NCBI GenBank assembly: GCA_041163265.1
Contig: JBEARL010000051.1
Location: forward strand, 1-8,928
Direction of reading: 5' to 3'
Source of the DNA: CSBr16-57R1 sp041163265
GTDB taxonomy: Bacteria > Actinomycetota > Nitriliruptoria > Nitriliruptorales > Nitriliruptoraceae
Length of the DNA stretch: 8,928 nt
The notes under the pieces are model-generated. The model searched no databases. It saw only the letters and a program-made list of their open reading frames with translations, and was not told where the DNA came from. Of the stretch, positions 1 to 5,724 are shown piece by piece (the first letter of the stretch is position 1; every line of letters starts with the position of its first letter). The translations under genes and the position numbers were made by a program.

Positions 1-2
1 TG

Positions 3-341
3 CTCGTGCGCAACGCGCTGCGGATGCGGCCCGACCGCATCGTCGTCGGCGAGGTCCGCGGGGCCGAGGTCGTCGACCTGCTGCAGGCGATGAACACCGG
101 CCACGCGGGCTCGGCCACGACCGTCCACGCCAACGGTCCCGAGGAGGCCGTCGTGCGCCTCGAGGGGATGGCCCTGCTCGCGGGCGTCCCGCCGGCTGCG
201 GCCGCCGCCCAGGTCGCGACCGCGCTCGACGTCGTCGTCGCGATCGACCGCGGCCCCGACGGGGTGCGCCGACTGACCGGCGTCGACGGGCTGCGCCGTG
301 CGGACGGCCGGACCGTGGTCGAACCGTGGTGGCGACCGTGA
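3..341 (+). CDS. cpaF: Tad/type II-IV secretion ATPase CpaF (TadA), C-terminal part, 5'-truncated by the window edge
   Basis: This is the last 112 residues of a VirB11/PilT-like secretion ATPase of the CpaF/TadA family, the cytoplasmic motor that powers Flp pilus assembly. The frame is already open at base 3, so the start and the Walker A region lie outside the window. Visible family marks are the Walker B-type stretch RMRPDRIVVGEVRG (the Glu before VRG is the expected catalytic acid), then LLQAMNTGHAGS and the His-box TTVHANGPEEAVVRLE, an almost textbook CpaF sequence. The protein ends with a short, less conserved tail rich in Arg and Trp. The TGA stop overlaps the next gene's GTG in the tetranucleotide GTGA (338-341), which indicates translational coupling to the platform protein. 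Family assignment is very secure. CpaF rather than another VirB11-like ATPase is supported by the tad neighbours. Confidence 0.95.
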   Translation, partial: LVRNALRMRPDRIVVGEVRGAEVVDLLQAMNTGHAGSATTVHANGPEEAVVRLEGMALLAGVPPAAAAAQVATALDVVVAIDRGPDGVRRLTGVDGLRRADGRTVVEPWWRP

Positions 342-1204
342 GCGGCGCGGCCCTGGCGACGGACCGGGCGCGGCTCCGCCTCGCGGCCGGCGCGCCGCTC
401 GGGGCGGACGAGGATCTGACGCCGCGGGTCGCCCGCGCGCTCACCGTCGCCCGCGACGTCGGTGCGCCCCTGCTCCCGGCCCTCGACGCCGCCGCCGCGG
501 CCGAGGACGACGCGGCCCGGGCCGTTCGCGCCGTCGCCGTCGCGACCGCGCAGGCCCGCACCGTCGCCGCCGGCCTCGTCGCCGCGCCAGTGCTGCTCGT
601 GCCCGTCATCGGGCGCCTCGCGGGAGCGGACGTCGTCGCGTTCTACATGAGCGGCCTCGGCCGGATCATCCTCGGGGCCGGGGTCGCGCTGCTCGCGGCC
701 GGCGGCCTCGTCGCCCGCCGGCTCGTCGGCCGGGCCCGGCGGGCCGGCGCCACGGGCCCCGACGCCGGCCTCGAGGAGGCCGTCGAGCTCGTGGCCACCG
801 CGCTCTCCGGCGCGGCTGGTCCGGCGGCGGCGCTGCGGACCGTGGCGGAGCGCACCGACGGTCCGCCGGGACGGCACGCCGGGCTGCTGCGCACGCTCGC
901 GCTCGAGCTCGACCTCGGGTTCGCGGGCGCCCGCGCGACGGGACGCGGTCCCGACGCCGCGTCGGGGGCCGGGCGCCTCCGCGACGCGCTCGGCCTCGCC
1001 GCCGAGGTCGGCGCCCCGGTCGGTCCCGTGCTGCGACGGCTCGCCCGCGACCTTCGGGCCGACGAGCTGACCCGCGTGCTCGCAGCCGCCGAGCGGCTCC
1101 CGGCCCAGCTGACCGTCCCGGCCACGCTGCTCCTGCTGCCCGCCTCCGTGCTGCTGATCGCCGCGCCGCTCCTCGACGCGGGGCTCCGCGCCGTCGCCGG
1201 CTGA
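338..1204 (+). CDS. Tad pilus inner-membrane platform protein, T2SSF family; apparent TadB-TadC merger
   Basis: This 288-residue polytopic protein would form the inner-membrane platform on which the CpaF ATPase acts. The C-terminal half (about residues 145-281) reads as a complete T2SSF domain of TadC type: LEEAVELVATALSG at its start, the GAPVGPVLRRLA motif (225-236), then LPAQLTVPATLLLLPASVL leading into a membrane helix (about 259-281). The N-terminal half looks like only the end of a TadB: a second GAP motif (GAPLLPALDAAA, about 43-54) followed by two helices (about 75-99 and 106-125) and a basic ARRLVGRARR stretch. TadB and TadC are normally separate proteins of roughly 190-300 residues each, so one gene here seems to cover both in shortened form. 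The start chosen is GTG 338, which overlaps the cpaF stop. In-frame GTGs at 326 and 329 are also possible. No separate tadC follows. The fusion reading is inferred from motif order. Confidence 0.85.
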   Translation: MSGAALATDRARLRLAAGAPLGADEDLTPRVARALTVARDVGAPLLPALDAAAAAEDDAARAVRAVAVATAQARTVAAGLVAAPVLLVPVIGRLAGADVVAFYMSGLGRIILGAGVALLAAGGLVARRLVGRARRAGATGPDAGLEEAVELVATALSGAAGPAAALRTVAERTDGPPGRHAGLLRTLALELDLGFAGARATGRGPDAASGAGRLRDALGLAAEVGAPVGPVLRRLARDLRADELTRVLAAAERLPAQLTVPATLLLLPASVLLIAAPLLDAGLRAVAG

Positions 1205-1211
1205 CCGTCGG

Positions 1212-1237
1212 CCCCCGATCCCCGCCCCCCGACCCCC
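1212..1237 (-). other. G-quadruplex-forming motif on the minus strand
   Basis: Four C-runs of 5, 4, 6 and 5 bases (1212-1216, 1220-1223, 1225-1230, 1233-1237) are separated by loops of 3, 1 and 2 bases. On the minus strand this satisfies the standard intramolecular G-quadruplex pattern, and the plus strand could form the matching i-motif. It fills most of the 52-base gap between the platform gene and the Flp pilin gene and lies directly before the pilin's purine-rich ribosome binding site. Folding has not been shown. Chance is possible in DNA this GC-rich, but unbroken C-runs of this kind are not seen in the flanking coding DNA. Confidence 0.5.
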
Positions 1238-1256
1238 GAGAGAGAGAGGAACCCCC

Positions 1257-1430
1257 ATGACCCCCCGGAGCCACCCCGACGAGGACGGCTCGCTCGTCAC
1301 CGAGTACGGCCTGCTCGCCGTCGTCGCCGCCACGATCGCCGGCGTGCTCATCCAGTGGGCGACCAACGGCGCGATCGTCAACCTGTTCAACGCGCTCATC
1401 GACCGGACGCGTGGCCTCATCGGCGCCTGA
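1257..1430 (+). CDS. flp: Flp-type major pilin precursor, 57 aa
   Basis: This short protein has the layout of an Flp/DUF4244-like prepilin. A polar leader of 11 residues, MTPRSHPDEDG, ends in the Gly expected before the prepilin peptidase cut. The mature protein would begin SLVTEYGLLAVV, with Glu at +5 and Tyr at +6, the hallmark of Flp pilins. A single hydrophobic helix follows (about residues 17-34: LLAVVAATIAGVLIQWA), then an amphipathic tail LFNALIDRTRGLIGA. The mature pilin would be only 46 residues. The ATG has a strong purine-rich ribosome binding site (AGAGAGAGGA, 1241-1250), the best in the operon, in line with the high demand for the major subunit. The neighbours, cpaF and the platform gene upstream and tadE downstream, agree with the role. 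It is easily missed because of its length. Confidence 0.9.
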   Translation: MTPRSHPDEDGSLVTEYGLLAVVAATIAGVLIQWATNGAIVNLFNALIDRTRGLIGA

Positions 1431-1446
1431 GGTCCCTGCGGCGTCC

Positions 1447-1839
1447 GTGGCGTCCAGTGGCGCGGTCGTGCGCGGCCGCACCGACCGCGAGTGCGGCGCG
1501 CTGAGCCTCGAGGCGGTCCTCGTCCTGCCGGTCGTCGCGGTGCTCGTCATCGGCCTGCTCCAGGTCGCGGCCCTCGGTCGGGACCTGCTGCTCCTCCACG
1601 AGGCGGCGCGGGCCGGAGCCCGCACGGCCGCGACGACGACCGGGACCGACGCGCCCCGCCGGGCGGCCCGCGCCGCCGCGCCCGAGCTCGCCGACCTCGA
1701 GGTCGAGGTCGTCCCCGCCGCGCGTCGGACCGGCGACCTCGCGACCGTCACCGTCCGCGCCACCCGCCGGCTCGGACCGGTCGCCCGCGAGCTGTCGGCG
1801 CGCGCGGTCGCCCACGTCGAGCCGACCGTCGGCGGCTGA
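1447..1839 (+). CDS. tadE: TadE-like minor pilin (pseudopilin)
   Basis: TadE-family proteins are minor pilins processed by the prepilin peptidase. Here a polar N-terminus ends in RECG, and the sequence after that Gly, ALSLEAVLVLP, puts a Glu at +5 (residue 22) ahead of a hydrophobic helix (about residues 23-40). The LHEAARAGARTAA segment that follows is typical of TadE, and the rest is a soluble domain rich in beta-forming residues. The start is uncertain. The frame is open from a GTG at 1411, inside the pilin gene, but codons 1411-1446 include TCA, CCT and CCT, unlike the G/C-ending codons elsewhere, so I prefer GTG 1447 (130 aa). GTG 1468 is a further option and would leave a 10-residue leader. 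No convincing Shine-Dalgarno decides between them; a GAGG at 1429-1432 is rather far from 1447. Translation is probably coupled to the pilin gene. Confidence 0.82.
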   Translation: MASSGAVVRGRTDRECGALSLEAVLVLPVVAVLVIGLLQVAALGRDLLLLHEAARAGARTAATTTGTDAPRRAARAAAPELADLEVEVVPAARRTGDLATVTVRATRRLGPVARELSARAVAHVEPTVGG

Positions 1840-1854
1840 GGAGGCGTACGCGTG
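1838..1854 (+). promoter_or_regulatory. Strong Shine-Dalgarno site paired with a GTG in the wrong frame
   Basis: GAGGAGG at 1838-1844 overlaps the tadE stop and sits 7 bases before GTG 1852, ideal spacing. That GTG opens a frame of only 10 codons (MRPQGSTCPP, stop TGA 1882-1884), one base out of register with the TadG-like frame that must be translated downstream. This decides how the start of the next gene should be read: short leader peptide, frameshift, or sequence error. Confidence 0.6.
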
Positions 1855-1871
1855 CGACCGCAGGGATCGAC

Positions 1872-2207
1872 GTGTCCACCCTGACGCTGCCGCTGCTCCT
1901 CTGGACCGCGGCCGTCGCGGCCGTCGTGGTCGTCGACGTCACCGGGTACCTGGTCGCGGCCGCCCGGGCGCAGGCGGTCGCCGACGCCGCCGCGCTGGCC
2001 GCCGTCGCCGACGACGTGCGCGGACCGCGCGCGGCTGCCACGCGCGTGGCCGAGGCTGGGGGAGCATCGCTCGAGCGGTGCGACTGCGGCGGGGGTCGTG
2101 CCGAGGTCGCGGTCGGCGTGCAGGTCCCGGGACTCGTGGTCCCGAGGCTCGGCGCACGCCGGGTCGTCGCGACCGCGCGGGCCGGGCTCGTCCGGCCCGG
2201 ATGGTGA
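1872..2207 (+). CDS. TadE/TadG-like minor pilus protein (Rv3654c-like), start uncertain or frameshifted
   Basis: This protein of about 111 residues has one N-terminal membrane helix (LTLPLLLWTAAVAAVVVV, about residues 4-21), followed by the signature GYLVAAARAQAVADAAALAAV that marks the small TadE/TadG-like proteins next to actinobacterial tad genes (the Rv3654c type). A CDC cysteine pair and a short beta-rich end ending ARAGLVRPGW follow. The first usable start in this frame is GTG 1872, preceded by AGGGA (1862-1866). However, the far better ribosome binding site at 1838-1844 points to GTG 1852 in another frame. Its peptide begins MRPQGS, which resembles the polar lead-in ending in Gly-Ser normally found just before the helix in this family. 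A single-base slip near 1867-1871 would give MRPQGSDVSTLTLPLL, a more typical N-terminus. The gene may thus carry a one-base indel, or start at 1872 with a shortened N-terminus. Confidence 0.75.
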   Translation: MSTLTLPLLLWTAAVAAVVVVDVTGYLVAAARAQAVADAAALAAVADDVRGPRAAATRVAEAGGASLERCDCGGGRAEVAVGVQVPGLVVPRLGARRVVATARAGLVRPGW

Positions 2208-2250
2208 ACGCCCCGCGCCCGCGCGCGGCGGCGCGGACGCGGAGGACGAC

Positions 2251-2883
2251 GTGACGGCGACGGCGCTGGACGCACGGACCCGGCGCGCGATCGCGGCCTA
2301 CGGGCCGGTCGCGCGGCGGTACCGCGAGGAGGTCCGGCTGCGCCGGCCGCTCGCGGACGTGCGGCGATTCGCCGGGTTCGCCCGACGCGACGACCTCGTC
2401 CTCGACGTCGGGTGCGGGCCGGCGAACGACCTGCGGGTGCTGCGCGACGCCGGTCTCCATCCGGTCGGCATCGACCTCTCGGCCGGCGCGCTGACCGAGG
2501 CCCGGACGCTGCTGCCCCGCCACCCGCTGGTCATGGCCGACCTCACCGAGCCGCCGTTCACCGACCACTCCTTCCACGGGCTCTGGATGAACGGCGCGTT
2601 CCACCACCTCGAGCGCGACCGGTGGCAGCCGGTGCTGGCCCGGCTGCTGCGGCTCCTGGCCCACGGTCCCGTCTACTTCACCTGCCTGCGCGGCGACGCG
2701 GACCTCCAGCCGTTCCGGGACCCGCTGCTGGGTGAGGTGGCCGTCTCGGCCGCGCCCGAGGCCGAGGTCGAGCGGATGCTGACGGCGGCCGGCGTCGTCG
2801 ACCTCACCGTCGACGTCCGGCCGGACCTGCGCTTCGGTCCGCGCGCGCCGGCCGTCGTGGCGCTCGGACGCGTCAGGGGCTGA
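2251..2883 (+). CDS. Class I SAM-dependent methyltransferase (Methyltransf_11/25 type)
   Basis: The protein has 210 residues and a Rossmann-fold methyltransferase core. Motif I is VLDVGCGPANDL (about residues 50-61), which binds S-adenosylmethionine. The acidic residue after strand 2 is Asp75 in PVGIDLSAGAL, and the motif II region is MADLTEPPF (Asp97). WMNGAFHHLERDRW occupies the place where small-molecule methyltransferases carry the motif after strand 4. The N-terminal AYGPVARRYREEV helix is common in ubiE-like enzymes. GTG 2251 is chosen because GGAGG at 2241-2245 lies 5 bases upstream and homology-like sequence begins there; the frame is open further upstream but in non-protein-like sequence. 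There is no membrane segment, so it should be cytosolic. It follows the TadG-like gene by 43 bases and is probably cotranscribed with the pilus genes. The substrate cannot be read from the sequence. Confidence 0.88.
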   Translation: MTATALDARTRRAIAAYGPVARRYREEVRLRRPLADVRRFAGFARRDDLVLDVGCGPANDLRVLRDAGLHPVGIDLSAGALTEARTLLPRHPLVMADLTEPPFTDHSFHGLWMNGAFHHLERDRWQPVLARLLRLLAHGPVYFTCLRGDADLQPFRDPLLGEVAVSAAPEAEVERMLTAAGVVDLTVDVRPDLRFGPRAPAVVALGRVRG

Positions 2884-2888
2884 GGCCG

Positions 2889-2909
2889 CGGCGACGGGCC
2901 TCGTCGCCG
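2889..2909 (+). terminator. Hairpin just after the methyltransferase stop, candidate terminator of the tad operon
   Basis: An 8-bp perfect stem, CGGCGACG (2889-2896) with CGTCGCCG (2902-2909), closes a 5-base loop and begins 5 bases after the TGA at 2881-2883. No T-run follows, which is usual for GC-rich actinobacterial terminators. Confidence 0.5.
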
Positions 2910-2923
2910 GTCCTCTCGAGCAG

Positions 2924-2955
2924 CGGTCCGGCCGCGACGTCCGGCGGCCGGACCG
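2924..2955. terminator. Perfect 12-bp inverted repeat between convergent genes, candidate bidirectional terminator
   Basis: CGGTCCGGCCGC (2924-2935) pairs perfectly with GCGGCCGGACCG (2944-2955) across an 8-base loop. It lies between the ends of the methyltransferase and pyrophosphatase genes, which converge. A terminator working on both strands is the simplest reading. There is no T-run on either side. Confidence 0.5.
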
Positions 2956-3013
2956 TCAGGTCCGCCCCGACGGCGGCCAGTGCGAGCCTCGGTCGGCGGA
3001 CGGCACCGACGCG

Positions 3014-3043
3014 CGCGGGCCCGCCCCGGAGGGCGGGCCCGCG
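3014..3043 (-). terminator. 13-bp GC hairpin downstream of the pyrophosphatase gene, candidate terminator
   Basis: CGCGGGCCCGCCC (3014-3026) pairs without mismatch with GGGCGGGCCCGCG (3031-3043) around a 4-base loop (3027-3030). Read on the minus strand it starts 25 bases after the hppA stop. It is the strongest hairpin of the three in this gap and probably ends the hppA transcript, though it could act on both strands. Confidence 0.6.
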
Positions 3044-3068
3044 ACGCTGCGGAGCGCGGCGGCTCAGC

Positions 3069-5171
<2,103 letters not shown>

Positions 5172-5522
5172 GGGGGAGTGCCCTCCGTGGGTGGGGGGTG
5201 CTGCAGGTGGTCCCGGGGCCGGTCGGGTCCGCGGGCGCGGAGCCGGGGGTGGTCGGGGTCGACCTCGGGCGTCCGGGCCGGTCCGGGGGCCTGCCGCCGG
5301 GCCGTCCCGCGGCGGCCGGTGCCGCGCGGGGAGAGCATGGAGCCTAGCGCGGGGGCCCCCGGCGGCCCCATGGGGGGCCGCAGGGACCCGGTGGCGTCCT
5401 CGCCCCGATACCGCGCGCCCAGCGCACGCCCGGCGGGGTCGGTCGGTCCGTCCCCGGCCGGGCGGTCGCCGACCCCCGGCGCGGGGTCGGCGCGGGGCCC
5501 CGCCCGACCCCCGGACGGGCCG

Positions 5523-5547
5523 CACGGTCCCCCGTAGGGGGACCGTG
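5523..5547. repeat. 25-base near-perfect palindrome, candidate operator or hairpin
   Basis: CACGGTCCCCC (5523-5533) and GGGGGACCGTG (5537-5547) are exact inverted copies around the 3-base centre GTA. It lies about 95 bases upstream of the TTGACA box of topA, in the shared divergent control region. The symmetry fits a dimeric regulator site or an RNA hairpin; the sequence alone does not decide which. Confidence 0.5.
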
Positions 5548-5641
5548 GCCGCCGGCCGCGCACCCGTCCGGACCGGCCGCGCGGCGGTCCCGGGTCGCTC
5601 CCGGCGCGGGTCCCGTCGTCCACAGGGCCGGTCGGAGAGGT

Positions 5642-5671
5642 TTGACACGGGCCGCCGCGTCCGACCACCTT
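5642..5671 (+). promoter_or_regulatory. Candidate sigma-70-type promoter of topA
   Basis: A perfect -35 hexamer TTGACA lies at 5642-5647. Eighteen bases later CACCTT (5666-5671) fits only the A and final T of a -10 box, so the -10 is weak. Transcription would begin around 5678 and give a leader of about 47 bases with the GAGGA ribosome site at 5711-5715. The -35 match is notable in such GC-rich DNA. The promoter call is inference. Confidence 0.4.
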
Positions 5672-5724
5672 GCCCCGCGTGCGCCCCCCGTGGGCGTGCT
5701 CCCCCGACCCGAGGACCTGCCCGC

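Larger units (their letters stand above)
5172..5724. other. Long palindrome-rich intergenic region between divergent hppA and topA
   Basis: I find no credible gene in these 553 bases. The open frames here, on both strands, are runs of Gly, Pro, Arg and Ala that merely extend the flanking genes. The region instead holds several inverted repeats: an 8-bp stem at 5362-5369/5374-5381 containing the 10-bp palindrome CCCCATGGGG, a palindrome GGGGGCCCCC at 5351-5360, 9-bp arms at 5468-5476/5483-5491, and the 25-base inverted repeat at 5523-5547. Promoters for both genes must lie here. A TTGACA box near topA is the best candidate, and for hppA I see only a weak TAGGCT on the minus strand (5341-5346). 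The 5' leaders may be long and structured. Confidence 0.6.

Noticed and set aside
298..1260. Plus-strand frame of 320 codons overlapping the T2SSF gene
   Set aside because: It is composed almost entirely of Arg, Gly, Pro and Ala; it is an out-of-frame shadow of the membrane protein.
2182..2200. Six-bp hairpin at the end of the TadG-like gene
   Set aside because: It is short, inside coding sequence and expected by chance at this GC content.
2884..3040. Minus-strand open frame after hppA ending in a plausible-looking stretch (VGADLTVRPPDVAAGPLLER) with a stop at about 2880
   Set aside because: It has no ATG or GTG start in a sensible place, and its sequence is largely produced by the inverted repeats at 2924-2955 and 3014-3043. 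I treat it as chance.
5341..5346. TAGGCT on the minus strand as a -10 box for hppA
   Set aside because: There is no -35 at a fitting distance and it would leave a leader of about 160 bases. It is too weak to list as a promoter.
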